Source: Chondrosia reniformis
Lineage: Eukaryota > Porifera > Demospongiae > Chondrillida > Chondrillidae
Reading direction: 5' to 3'
Length of the DNA stretch: 64,000 nucleotides
Assembly: GCA_947172415.1 (NCBI GenBank)
Contig: OX359201.1
Coordinates: 6,250,501-6,314,500 of the forward strand
In this document: in pieces, positions 11,895 to 23,221 of the stretch
How the letters are laid out: every line of letters begins with the position of its first letter
How positions within the stretch are numbered: the first letter of the stretch is position 1
Program-made: the position numbers and the translations under genes
The notes under the pieces: generated by a model
The model's database searches: none
Told to the model about the DNA's origin: nothing
Seen by the model: only the letters and a program-made list of their open reading frames with translations

Positions 11895-14800
11895 CGGGCA
11901 GGCAGGCAGGCAGGCGGGCGGGCGGGCAGGCGGGCAGGCAGGCAGGCAGGCGGGCAGGCAGGCAGGCAGGCAGGTAGTATATAGATTTGTCAATGGAGAG
12001 ACTTTAACTTACCAAAGAAGTTCTCATCATCAGTATAAATGGAGCCTACTTCTGAGGAAATAGCAACCTTATCCTCCAGTTCTGCTAGACGCAGCTCATA
12101 CTCCTAAGAGTGTCAGTAAGATGACAAGTTATGAAGGACTGGTTCATTTGCACAACAAACATATGCACCTTCTTCTGTTGTTCCAGTAACTCATCCTTTC
12201 TGTCTATTTCCGACTTCAGTTGTTCTTCCAGCTCAACGATCCTGGCCTCCATGGAGTTCTTAATGTCTAATCCTTCTTTTGTCTTGACCTCGTTGAGTGC
12301 TTGAGACCAGTCCATGTTTACTAGCTCCATGGGGATGGCTATAGACTGTCGTTTGCTGGAGCTGGGAGATCCGGGCCTGCTCGGATACGGGGAGATCATG
12401 GGGGAAGGGTTAACCTCACCCAGATCTACAGAGAGGCACACATCATCACACACTCACACAATAAGATATACGGGAGCTGTTCTAGTGTACGTATGAAGCA
12501 TTATGCTGATGAAGACCTCCAGGTTTAAACGTTCAATTTGTTTTTAAATACAATTGTTGCTGAGTCTCAATAAATTAGTATACTTAGTGTACGTATGTAT
12601 GTATTATGGAATGTTGTACCTATACTTCAAGCGCTTACTTAGTGTCGCTTGCGACATCAACTTGTTCCTCGGGTCATACACTGGGAAAGTCACAAAGCAA
12701 ATACATTTGTTAGTAAAAACACTCTACTACAGTACTACAGTATAGATATGTACTTTTGCAATGTGGATGCTTAATTTATATGTGTAACTGTACCCTTTCT
12801 ATGGTGTATGTGTGTATATTAATCACATTATGTATATTATATACATACGTACGTATGTGTATATTTCATACAGTAGATATGAAGGTAACAAAATGGCTGC
12901 CTACATATGTACCTTGTTGTGGATGTCTGAATTTGAAGACGTGATTGTCTCCCAATATGATGTTATCTCCAGTTTTCAGTTCAATAGTATCCTCCACCAG
13001 CCTGCCATTAACATAGGTTTGGCTGCCATTTTGTGGCTGTATCTCCACCCTTTCATCGTCATTCAGCAGTAGACAGTGTTCATCTAAAATGAAGTCTCCA
13101 TAGAGCTGTATTGTACCTGTTTTACCAACCCTACAGGATAGAAAACCAATCCATCTACTCTCCTCCCTCCTATATATCAACCATCCCCTCCTATATATCT
13201 ACCAGCCCCTCCTATATACAGTATCTACCAGCCCCTCCTATACATCTACCAGCCCCTCCTATATATCTACCAGCCCCTCCTATATATCTACCAGCCCCTC
13301 CTATATATCTACCAGCCCCTCCTATATATCTACCAGCCCCACAGTGGTGAATATGACTGTTCTCACATTGTCCTGCCCTCCTTGATGTAGTATATGAGAC
13401 ACTCTGACATTGACGGATCTTCGTTAAGGTTGACCAGGTGAGGGGTCTACATACATAGCAAGCAAGCGCTATGCTACAATGAGGGCATTACAGAGAAGAC
13501 AATAAGACACACCTTTTTTGGTGAGAACACGCCCACTGCACTGTCACCATGCACAGCTATACCCATATCAGCCAGCAGCTGTTCTCTGTACACAGGGAAG
13601 ACCAAATATGGACATCAAAATGGCAGCATGTAAAGAATTTAAAAACAAACTACCTCTCTTTCATGATGTACTGTGTTCTCTGCAGTTTCTCCTCCCAAGA
13701 CATTTTCAATTCGTCCATTAGTTTCTCTGACTCTCGTAGCTTCTCCATGGCCATTTCCTTGCTCATGATGCCCTTTCCTCCCTCGGCCATCAGACTAGCC
13801 GCCAGCCCTCCCAGACCGAAGGAGGCAATCTTGCCCTCCAGTCCTTCTGCCTTGATAAACTCTCTGAGTTTAGCCACTTCATCTTTGAGATCCCGAATGA
13901 GCTGCAAGTAGCAGTACAGATATACATAAAAGCCTGGGGTATTTATAGCTTCTAACAGCCCAGGGGCACTTATAGCCCATAATACCCCAGGGCACTGATA
14001 ACCAAAACCGCCCAGGGTACATATAGCCCATAATAGCCTAGACCATAACAGCCCAGGGGCCCTTATAGCCCATAATAGCCTAGACCATAACAGCCCAGGG
14101 GCCCTTATAGCCCATAATAGCCTAGGCCACTTTTAGACCATAACAGCCCAGGGTATTATAAAGGGCATACTTTTGCATTTGGATCCTCATTGATGACAGC
14201 TGCACACACAATCTGTTTTGCTCTGTCGGCATATCTGTGAGAAAAGCAACATTAAGAAGATCCAAAAGGTCACTGCATCTCTTCCAACCTCAAGGTGCTC
14301 AGTGTCTCCTCATAGTTGATGTCCGCTGGGCTAATAGCTGCTACCATGGCCGTCTTTGAATTTCCACCTGCAACAACAAAGGGTCACCAAATATGGAGGT
14401 GTTCAAAGTGAAAAAACAAACAGTTTAAGAGGGCATTGCTTACCTAGGTTCTCCCTTAATATCCACGTTAGGACAGAGTCTCTGTAGGGAATATGGTGTT
14501 CTTTCTTGATATCCTTCTTCGCATCCTTCTTGAGATCCTTCTTTGCATCTTTCTTTGGATCTTTTTTAGCTACTTTCTTCTTCTTCCCACCTCCAGACTA
14601 CAGCACAGGGAGAACTGCACATTTCAAACTACACTAGTAAAAAGGTTTGGGTCGTCCTTACAGCCTCAGCCAAAGCATGGATGACCTTCCCAAGGGTTGA
14701 GAGGGATTTGTTGATGTTGGCTCCTTCTTTCAACCTCTCCCCAGTTGCACCTGTGGATTCTGCCCGCTCACTTCCCGCCAAATCTACCAAACTGAGTTTG

Positions 14801-17800
14801 CTGACCTTTTCAGTAGGTAAACCTGTCAAAGTATCCACCCTTCAAACAGAGAAAGAGAGAAACTGAGGCTTTACAACTCTTTATTCATCTACTCAACAGA
14901 TAAATATGATACATACCTTGCTTGTGTGAAGACCAGTGTGAAAACAGCATGGGAGCGACTACTGACTTCATTCATGTTTGTGGCAGCTACTGTTCTCGAC
15001 TTGTTCCCTTCGTCCATCAGTTTGTTGACGTCACTGAAGGACTGGACAGCCAGTTTGGCCAAGTTCTCAACATAAGGCCCCAAGACAGGGTGCTCCCTAA
15101 GTGTGTGACAAGTTGGATGGAGGGCAGGTTGGATGGAGGGCAGGTTGGATGGAGGGCAGGTTGGATGGGAGGGCAGGTTGGATGGAGGGCAGGTTGGATG
15201 GTAGGGCAGGTTGGATGGAGGGCAGGTTGGATGGAGGGCAGGTTGGATGGAGGGCAGGTTGGATGGGAGGGCAGGTTGGATGGGAGGGCAGATTGGATGG
15301 AGGGCAGGTTGGATGGAGGGCAGATTGGATGGGAGGGCAGATTGGATGGAGGGCAGGTTGGATGGAGGGCAGGTTGGATGGAGGGCAGGTTGGATGGGAG
15401 GGCAGGTTGGAGGGCAGGTTGGATGGAGGGCAGGTTGGATGGGAGGGCAGGTTGGATGGGAGGGCAGGTTGGATGGGAGGTTGGATGGAGGGCAGGTTGG
15501 ATGGGAGGTTGGATGGAGGGCAGGTTGGATGGGAGGGCAGGTTGGATGGGGGGGCAGATTGGATGGAGGGCAGGTTGGATGGAGGGCAGGTTGGATGGAG
15601 GGCAGGTTGGATGGAGGGCAGGTTGGATGGGAGGGCAGGTTGGATGGGAGGGCAGGTTGGATGGATGGATATATGGATGGATGGATGGATGGATGGATGG
15701 ATGGATGGATGGATGGATGGATGGATGGATGGATGGATGGATGGATGGATGGATGGATGGATGGATGGATGGATGGATGGATGGATGGATGGATGGATGG
15801 ATGGATGGATGGATGGATGGATGGATGGATGGATGGATGGATGGATGGATGGATGGATGGATGGATGGATGGATGGATGGATGGATGGATGGATGGATGG
15901 ATGGATGGATGGATGTAGATACCTACGTATACCTTACCTCACTCTGAGGTTTCCCTTTGATTTGGGATCTAGTAAATCTCTAACTCTCTCACAGTAGATT
16001 TCCATGTAGCTCACTTCAACCGAGAAAGAGAGCTCTCCATCTGTATTGGCATTCATTCTGCTAAACATGTCTTCACAAAGCTGATCAATACAATGGAACC
16101 AAATAAATACGTCAGTCACCCCAAGTCCTCAGCTGAACTCACTCTTGGGATGATGCCTTCTTCTCCCTTCATGCCTTCACCCTCCTTCCCCATCATTGTA
16201 TAAGATTTACCAGATCCAGTCTGTCCATAGGCAAAGATGCAAATATTGTATCCTTCAAATGCATGATCCAACATTTCCTTGCCAATGTCGCTGTATACTT
16301 TAGTCTGACCGGCAAAGTGTCTGTCACTCGTCTGCAAGCAATAAACGTCCACAAAAATTGATTCAATAAAGTTGTGGATGTTTAAAAGTTACTGCATATT
16401 ATTATTATACACATATATATGTACAAATAATAAGCTCACTATATGACTCCAATAGGAGTAGTCAAAACTGAAGCTCTTTGGAGATTCATTTTGAGATTTA
16501 GGGTTGTAAATATCTAAAAATACATACAAAATAATCACTGATTACATTCATGTCTTTGATATAAAATATGATAAATCAACAGATATGGATGAATAGAGTC
16601 TTCAATTTTACATTGAATTACATTACATTACATTGAAACTGATAATGAAAGCTACATTGGTTATACAATTAACATATACACATTGCTGACATAGAGAGCA
16701 ATTGTATATATGTACGTATGTATGTAACACGTATATTGGCACATTGATCTATATTATTATTATTATTATTATTAAAAGAATATGTAAATAACAAATATAA
16801 ATAAATAAATGTATTTTATAAATATGGGAATGTAATATCGCCATATACGAATAATTCATGTATTAAATTTGTAACATTTTTAAGTGGCTCTCTGTGGTTT
16901 CCATTCTAATGATTACATCATAGTATGCAGACACTTGGGAGGCTTCGGGGGTAGCTGTGAATGTCAGCATCATACCAACAGAAGGAGTGTTTGGAACAGC
17001 ATGTTCACCAGTACAACAACGACAGACATGGTAGGGCTAGTGAACAACGACAGACATGCTAGGGCTAGTGAACAACGACAGACATGGTAGGGCTGGTGCA
17101 AGCATGCTCAGTGGAGCAAAGAAGTAGGAGAAGACTCTTGTATCCTCATCCAAAGTTATCACCAGGTTTAATTCCTATAGGTTTTTTAATTTATTACAAA
17201 ATAGGCATAGCATGTAGGAAAATGGTGTATTAGAGTATTAATGCCTTGGACTACGTACGCATGTACATCACTTCCTGGTCATCAGAGTATGTACGTAAGT
17301 GTCTTAGCAGTCAGTTGTGTGATCTAGCTGCCACACCTTGCTAGCGTGTGATGTCATTTTAGACTCACAAAAGCAGATGACATAAATATATGTACATATA
17401 TAGGGTATTGGGGAATGGCAGCATTTAGTGGTGATGGCTCATATGTAACATTTACCACCTAACCAGCAATGGTTGGCACTTTATACATTTATTGTACCCC
17501 TTTCATGGGCACTCTAATAATAATAATATACATAAATAATAAGTAGTAGTATATAATAGAGTTATATTGAATAATATAGTAATATATTTTATGCTTTATT
17601 TCAACAAATGAAACAACACTATAGACTATAGTCCAACTTCAATTTCAGTGTTTTCATAACAAGGTCAATCCACTATATACTTGTGATTTGAGTTCAAAAA
17701 CAGAGGAATTCGCTTTTTTAAACTCGGTAAACGAATAATAGGTCTTTTCCTAATTTATCAGATGATCGACAAACCACGGGTATACCCAATCGAAGCAGCA

Positions 17801-18060
17801 GCGGAGGCGAACCGCAATACTACTTGAAATACAACCCACAATGTAATTATTTTAACAAGTTATTTAATGCTACTACGCTAATTTCATTGCCAAGAAAGGC
17901 GCGATGCCTTGTACAGCATGGGGCGGCACTTCTGTGAATCAACAAACAGTTGGCACTCACTGGTCTGGTTTTCTGACATTGAGATGACGCATTTCGAGCC
18001 TTTTCTGATCTCACGACTATTAAAGGGTCTAACGCGAACAGCCACTTTCACTGAAGACAT
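5306..18060 (-). CDS. KIF1: Kinesin-3 motor protein, KIF1/UNC-104 type
   Basis: Complete gene for a plus-end-directed microtubule motor that carries vesicles. It starts [20 protein letters not shown] (exon 18060..17961). Checked exons follow at 16513..16440, 16331..16143, 16080..15938, 15096..14917, 14839..14662, 14597..14444, 14367..14289, 14234..14171, 13901..13654, 13585..13513, 13446..13367, 13130..12913, 12680..12639, 12425..12169 and 12103..12013; about fifteen more exons run to the TGA at 5306. Motor motifs are intact: P-loop [13 protein letters not shown], switch [12 protein letters not shown], switch II DLAGSER. Then come neck linker and neck coil, an FHA domain (exons 13446-12913), coiled coil, the conserved KIF1 stalk ([33 protein letters not shown]) and a C-terminal PH domain (about 5900-5306) that should bind phosphoinositides on cargo. 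The KIF1A/KIF1B-type stalk and PH domain favour UNC-104/KIF1 over KIF13, KIF16 or KIF28. Loop 12 carries an expanded Lys-rich K-loop (see finding). Introns hold large tandem repeats. Confidence 0.92.
6406..6655. repeat. Intronic 21-bp tandem repeat
   Basis: About eleven imperfect copies of CACATGTGATTGCGACAGAGA lie in a kinesin intron. Both strands give open frames, but the peptides are only translated repeat and no family is recognised. Confidence 0.85.
9003..9395. repeat. G-rich minisatellite in a kinesin intron
   Basis: Tandem units of roughly 33 bp built from GGGATAAGGGGTGGG, then A/C-variant GGGG blocks, then GAGGGAAT. The plus strand has many runs of three or more G and should form G-quadruplexes; the kinesin pre-mRNA carries the C-rich strand. 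Confidence 0.85.
11843..11975. repeat. (GGCA)n/(GGTA)n microsatellite
   Basis: Tetranucleotide array in a kinesin intron, mostly GGCA with GGCG and GGTA variants toward the ends and middle. Confidence 0.9.
13150..13340. repeat. 20-bp tandem repeat in a kinesin intron
   Basis: About eight copies of a unit close to CTATATATCTACCAGCCCCT lie in the intron next to the FHA exons. Confidence 0.85.
13930..14155. repeat. Imperfect ~30-60 bp tandem repeat in a kinesin intron
   Basis: Degenerate units containing AGCCCAGGG, TATAGCCCATAATAG and AGACCATAACAGCCC recur across this intron between neck exons. It has no coding sense. Confidence 0.75.
15103..15660. repeat. 16-17 bp minisatellite (GCAGGTTGGATGGAGG)
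   Basis: More than thirty copies of a 16-17 bp unit with single-G length variants lie in a kinesin motor-domain intron, directly joined to the GGAT array. The unit contains GGAT itself, so the two arrays probably share an origin. Confidence 0.95.
15657..15915. repeat. (GGAT)n microsatellite, about 60 perfect units
   Basis: An almost pure GGAT/ATCC array of about 250 bp, broken only near its start by ATATAT. It lies about 20 bp from the donor of the kinesin exon 16080..15938. Its purity points to recent expansion. Confidence 0.95.
17115..17240 (-). repeat. Interspersed repeat family, copy 1
   Basis: Read on the minus strand, this shares with copies at 33320, 49990, 53030 and 59700 the order CATGCTATGCCTATT, an A/T linker, GGAACTAAACCTGGTG, then CTTTGGATGAGGATAC and AAGAGTCT. 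It lies in the first kinesin intron. No coding capacity or terminal repeats were seen, so the class (SINE, MITE or other) is open. Confidence 0.6.
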
Positions 18061-18121
18061 TTCGCCAGTTCATATGGAGCTGTCTGGTGTCAAGGAACGT
18101 CTTCTCAAAACTGTAGACTAA

Positions 18122-18248
18122 TGTACGTAGAAATGTCTTCCGTTCCAACGCAGGTTGAAAACAGGTGAAAAATAGGGCTTCCCCTCTTGGACCACGCCTT
18201 CCTTCCATTGCTCCCAGGTCGGGGCATACTCTTGTTCATCGGGTCACA
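18122..18248 (-). other. Unexplained protein-like segment between kinesin and RPL35
   Basis: On the minus strand, downstream of an acceptor-like TTATAG, one frame reads YAPTWEQWKEGVVQEGK and then GKPYFSPVFNLRWNGRHF before a stop. It looks protein-like, but an in-frame stop lies just upstream and no partner exon was found. It ends some 60 bp before the kinesin start. About 28 bp near 18225-18252 closely resemble the kinesin exon start near 12665-12684. It may be the tail of an unseen gene, 5' UTR, or chance. Confidence 0.2.
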
Positions 18249-18334
18249 CACCTATAACACACGTTCAACTTAATGTTCATTTTATTATAATTTACATAAC
18301 TGAAAAACATTTAACTTCAGAATGTTGAACTTAG

Positions 18335-18991
18335 TTAGCTCCGAACAGCATAGATTCTTTGTGGAAAGTGAATATCCTTCTTATGTTGTCTCAATGTCTT
18401 CCTTGTTCTCTCAAATTTGGTCAACTGTCGCCTTTTGGCTCTCGTTAACTTCGGTCTTAAATCAATTGGCTTGTACTTTTTCTTCCTGTAGTACTTTTTC
18501 AAATTATCTCTTTGTGAATGACTACTTACCGTCAAAACCCTAGCAATAGACTTTCTTACTACACGACTAAAGGAGAAAGGATTGGTTCCAATATAGTAAG
18601 AGGTACACTCATATAGTGTTTTATAATGTATGCGCGGCCGGCCCGAGCGCCATATTTAAGGGCGACTTACATTTTCCCTAGCTTAGAAGCGGCGCCTCCC
18701 GTTACCTTTGCAACTCTAAGTTGTGACAGTTCCTGTTTTAAGGTATTTAGCTGCTTCACCAACTCATCTTTCGGTTTTCCACGCAATTCGTGTGCTTTCA
18801 CGCGAACCTATAGGAATACGAACATCAACCACGTGTACAAAAAAGTATGTCAATAATGGAGACGGAGATAGGTAACTGTCTTTCTATACAAGATTATATA
18901 CAAATAAGCATTTAAAGTATTTTAAATACACAGAGATCTTTTTAAAAAGATGGATAGGTTTAAAGAAACAGTACGATTTCTTTCTCACCAT
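18335..18991 (-). CDS. RPL35: 60S ribosomal protein L35 (uL29)
   Basis: Structural protein of the large cytosolic ribosomal subunit, placed near the exit tunnel. Three exons: 18991..18989 (the ATG alone), 18807..18671 and 18566..18335. Together they give 123 residues, the same length as human RPL35. The protein begins [20 protein letters not shown] and contains [30 protein letters not shown] and [18 protein letters not shown]. An intron immediately after the start codon is common in ribosomal protein genes. An AATAAA signal lies just downstream on the minus strand (near 18275). It faces METTL15 across 50 bp. Confidence 0.96.
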
Positions 18992-19041
18992 TTTCTCTGA
19001 TGTACAGTTGACTGAGTCACGTGCTGGCCATGTGACTATGG
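18992..19041. promoter_or_regulatory. Bidirectional promoter, RPL35 / METTL15
   Basis: Only 50 bp separate the two divergent start codons, so the core promoters and 5' UTRs must overlap or be extremely short. It contains CACGTG-like and GGCCATGTGAC motifs but no clear TATA box. Confidence 0.6.
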
Positions 19042-20833
19042 ATGGCTTGCAATCACATTCCTGTTCTGCTAAAGGAGGTCACTTCTTTACTGTTACAAGA
19101 AGGGAGATCGAAGGTTTTAGTTGACGCTACGTTTGGAAGTGGCAGTCATACGAGAGATTTCTTTGGTTGGTAGAGTTAGAGCGAATCTTACCATTATTAA
19201 TAACTATTTTTACTGTAGAACACGGAATTAAAACTGTCTACGCTATTGATAGAGACATAGAAGCGGTGAACATTGCTCGTCAACTAAGTCATGAGCTTTG
19301 CGAGCAGAATCAGTCAATTAATCTGGTTCCAATTCATGGTCCCTTTTCACAGATGACTGCATTGCTGAAACAAAATGGCGTAAGGTTAGCATTGATTATC
19401 TCCTAACTGCAACTTCAATCCCCTCTTCATCGGATGTAGGCCTGGTACAGTGGATGGCGTACTAATGGATCTGGGCACGTCTGCTTTACAGGTACACCGC
19501 CCCCAACCCCTATCAGGTGTATCATACCATGTCTACTTTACCACAACCATCTAGCTGAAATCTTTTGAAAGAGGATTTTCATTTTTCCAAGATGGTCCAC
19601 TGGACATGAGAATGGATAGATCTCAAACAACAACAGCAAGAGACTTACTTCATGTACTGTCAGAGGAACAGTTGGCCGATTTATTTTGGAAGGTTTCTTC
19701 TAAATTTAGATTGTCGAATAACAGGCTACTGTATATAGTATTCTTCCTAATTTGGATGTAGTATGGTGAGGAGAGACTGCACAAGATGGTTGCCAAGGCA
19801 GTTGTCAAGGAGAGAGAAAAGTCTAGTATTGACATGACTCTACATTTGGCAGCTGTTGTGGAGAAGGCTATTGGATGGCCTATGAAGAGGAAAATGAAGT
19901 TGGCGATTTACTACATTTTCTGTTTCCATTCATCTTCTTGCGATGTTCTTTTTTTGTAGAGATGGACTTAACCGTAGGATTCACCCGGCAACAAGAGTGT
20001 TCCAGGCACTGAGAATAGCAGTTAATAATGAGGTAAAGTGATGCATAGATACAGTCTCTACTTGCTCTATCAGAACCAGGATAGCCCTCAAGTATTTCTA
20101 AATTCAGCTACATATATACCAAAATTTGAAAAAATTAGCCTTTAAAATTGAGTGATGAGCAATGTTGGTAAAATGTGATTCTTGTCATATGATATAGGTA
20201 GAAGGCAGCATGACAACATTTGTACTTTGTCTCTTTCTCATTTTAGTTGGAAGAGCTCGTCCAAGGGTTGCTCTCAGTTGGGGATGTACTCAAGGATGGC
20301 GGCAGACTTCTTGGTGAGTACACTTTAGTTGGACCTGGTTATCCATCATTCCAATGAAGGATACTATATTCCTGTGCAGTCATCACTTTTCAGTCATTGG
20401 AGGATAGAATTGTGAAGCATTTTATGGCTGGTCAGTGCTCTCATGAAGAGCTGCTGTCTTTGAAGCCCAAAGCACATACTAGCTACAGGTCTTCTCGCAG
20501 AAACTGTCTCACTGGAGGATTTCCAGTTCCTGAGAGAGGAACAGGAAATCCTCCTCACCCTTTGTCATGGACTGTCAGGCCACTTCACAAGAAGGTCAGT
20601 AGAAGAGCCATATACAACAGGCAAGTTATCCCTTTTCTACAAGTAAATATGGCCGGGTACAAACTCGTGCAGGGTCTGGGCAGTGAGACCACTATAGCTA
20701 AATACACATTATATGTTAATGTTTTTTTTTCCTGCAGGTTATAACTGCTTGCAGAGAGGAAGTGCTCTCCAATCCGAGGGCTAGGTCTGCTAAGCTGAGA
20801 ACAGCCATTGTACAACATTGTAAATATGCCTAA
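19042..20833 (+). CDS. METTL15: MraW-family 12S/16S rRNA cytosine-N4 methyltransferase (METTL15-like)
   Basis: SAM-dependent methyltransferase that in animals modifies mitochondrial small-subunit rRNA. Nine exons with matching phases: 19042..19165, 19219..19384, 19440..19491, 19555..19692, 19762..19898, 19960..20032, 20247..20313, 20380..20594 and 20738..20833, giving 355 residues (human METTL15 is about 400). The start [13 protein letters not shown] was chosen because it puts the family's HIPV motif at the N terminus. Other motifs are [13 protein letters not shown] (SAM binding), [51 protein letters not shown] and the C-terminal [13 protein letters not shown] short mitochondrial presequence is not obvious. 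A POT-type transporter gene starts 66 bp downstream on the same strand. Confidence 0.93.
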
Positions 20834-20899
20834 TGCAGTTGTCATGGAAATGACCTATATAGTGGAAAGAACCTGGGGTAATTACCTTTCGTAGACAAG

Positions 20900-23124
20900 A
20901 TGTGCCGAACGTGGCGAGTAGCCTTTACGTATCGATCCTGGCCATCCAAGAAGCTACTGACTGTGTATTTCTTATTTTTTGTCCTCGGAATCATCGGTGA
21001 AGCTTTCGCCCATTTTGTTGTTAGTTTCTTTTCCTCTACCTATTTCACTATTCCTAGCCAGACCATTTCTATCTCGATAGCGATGTTCTCCTTGCAGTAT
21101 CTTCCGGCTGTTATTGCCGGGTGGTGTGGCGATCACAAGATTGGGCGTTGGAAGATGATACTATTTGGTTGGAATCTTGTCTTTTTCAGTTCGGTGTTGA
21201 TAACCGCGATCACCTTGCTCCTTTACGTAGAAAAAGTAAACATTCATCCAAACATGAGCCCTCTTGCTTATCAAAAAGGTTTAATCATCTCCGTCTGCGT
21301 TTTACTGGTACCGCTGTACTTTGGAATATCCTGCATCACGGTAAATCTGGTTCTACTAGGCATTAACGTACAAGACGCTCCTTCAGCGGAACAAATGATG
21401 TCATATTTCCACTGGACCTTTTGGTCTAGAAACCTTGGTTTGTTAATCGGTGGGTGCTTCATTAACTACTTGTTTGTGATCCAGCCCGCTGTGATAGTGT
21501 TTACGATAATGTCGGCACTGGCATGTCTCGGTTTGGTCGTGTTCCTATGCAGTGTCTCGCTGCATTTGCCTCAAGCTGACGTTAGCAATCCGCTACCTCA
21601 AATATACAAAGTGGTCAAGTACGCCCTTAAAAGAAGCGATCTAAAATGTATTTGTAAAATTAGAAAGGATAAAGAGAAAGATGAAAAAATAATAGCGTCG
21701 TCGTCTGAATTCAATTCCTGGAAAGATAAGCCGAACATTTTCAATGCAGCCAAAAAGGACTATGGTGGAATATTTGATAATGAAGTGGTGGATGGAGTTA
21801 AAAGATTCATTTATATTCTTAGTCTCATGCTGTCCCTGATTGGCTACTACTGTGCTTTTATAATGGTTAGTTACCATTTCCAGCCATACATATAGATGAT
21901 TATAGTGAAACCTTTTCATGACATTAAAATCCATTTTATTCTTTGTTCCTTCATTCAGATGCTAACTACATATGTGTATCAGGGAACGCACTTTAAATTC
22001 CCAAAAGGGCCACTGATCAAGGAGAAATACAATCATACTGAAGTGTTAAGTTACATGCCTGCTCTGTCATTAAATCTTCCATATGGAGTGGTATTTCTGG
22101 CTGTACCTCTCCTGGATCTCCTTGTGTATCCCTGTCTAGGGGCTTACACACCTCGTATCATCACAAGGATCGGATTAGGAATGTGTGTTGCTTTTCTAAG
22201 TACAATTTTTGCATTGGCCTTTGAAATTGATCGGTTTCAAAATGCTAGTAGCCCACATCCTAAGGAAAGCTGGAATGTTTTACATGTACTTTTTGAGACC
22301 AAAAATATTTTTGACTCAAGAGCAGACATCTCCCTGTTTGTGCTGATACCTCAGCTGATATTTCTGGGGCTTGCAGAGTGCTTTATAAATATAGGTGGTA
22401 CGTATGACCAGTAGCTAATGTAGAGTGCTTTATAAATATAGATGGTACATGTGACCAGTAGCTAATGTAGAGTGCTTTATAAATATAGGTGGTACGTATG
22501 ACCAGTAGCTAATGTAGAGTGCTTTATAAATATAGGTGGTACGTATGACCAGTAGCTAATGTAGAGTGCTTTATAAATAGGTGGTACGTATGACCAGTAG
22601 CTAATGTAGAGTGCTTTATAAATATAGATGGTACGTATGACCAGTAGCTAATGTAGAGTGCTTTAATAGATATAAGTTGTATATTCAAGAGACAGGTATA
22701 TATCTAGGGTATATATATTCTAAGTACCCTAAAGCACACCTTTATGGTATTTTGATTTTGCCTTTGTATAGCCTACGAGTTTGTGTTTGAGAGATCTTTG
22801 AACAACATGAGAAGCCTAGCAATGGGACTACTTTTCAGTACCCGAGGTGTGGGATATGCCATTGCACTTGGGATTATTCTAAGCCAGGTAGATTACAACC
22901 ATTCTGAGGTGTGGTGCTACTTCTGTATTGATGCAGGAACAAAGAAAAACTGTATAATGGCTTATTTCACCATGGTGATCCTGCTGTGTTTGTGTATTGG
23001 TCTCTTTTTGTGGGTGTACCTGGCTCCAAAGAAGGCACTTGAAGATGAACCCTTACAAGAAGATGTTTACATAAATAAACTGGAACAATACTACAAATCA
23101 AGTGTGCTCCTTCCCAGAGTTTAA
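20900..23124 (+). CDS. POT/PTR (SLC15-like) membrane transporter
   Basis: Proton-coupled oligopeptide-transporter-like membrane protein of about 584 residues with around twelve predicted hydrophobic segments. Exons are 20900..21865, 21959..22394 and 22772..23124, and the phases close. The second half has the clearest family pattern: NLPYGVVFLAVPLLDLLVYP, PQLIFLGLAECFINIG, then YEFVFERSLNNMRSLAMGLL, matching the end of POT proteins (P-Q-x-x-x-x-G-x-x-E, then F.Y.......M+S). The N-terminal VAGWCGDHKIGRW resembles the POT signature region but lacks the classical ExxER motif in the first helix, so proton coupling and substrate are uncertain. Between helices 6 and 7 lies a long charged loop (KIRKDKEKDEK). 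It may be a divergent SLC15A4/A5-type or sponge-specific member. Confidence 0.75.
22376..22672 (+). repeat. 47-bp tandem repeat that copies an exon-intron junction
   Basis: About six and a half copies of a 47-bp unit begin in the last 19 coding bases of transporter exon 2 and run on into the intron. Each unit carries the exon end GAGTGCTTTATAAATATAG followed by the donor GTGGTACGT. Four copies keep the GT donor; two have AT at that place. Only the first copy keeps the frame. Confidence 0.9.
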
Positions 23125-23221
23125 CCATATGCGTGAATAATCTATGCATGCATAATTAAATGCATGATAAACGAATTTATCTACTTTTTGAGGTGTAATT
23201 TTTTAATTTCGTAATCCTAAA

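Noticed and set aside
13111-13350. Plus frame with Tyr-Ile-Ser-Thr and Pro-Ala-Pro-Pro repeats
   Set aside because: Translation of the 20-bp intronic repeat beside FHA exons.
14922-15947. Long plus-strand frames of 235-341 codons rich in Trp, Met, Asp and Gly
   Set aside because: They are translations of the GCAGGTTGGATGGAGG minisatellite and GGAT array, open in all three frames, and run through antisense kinesin exons.
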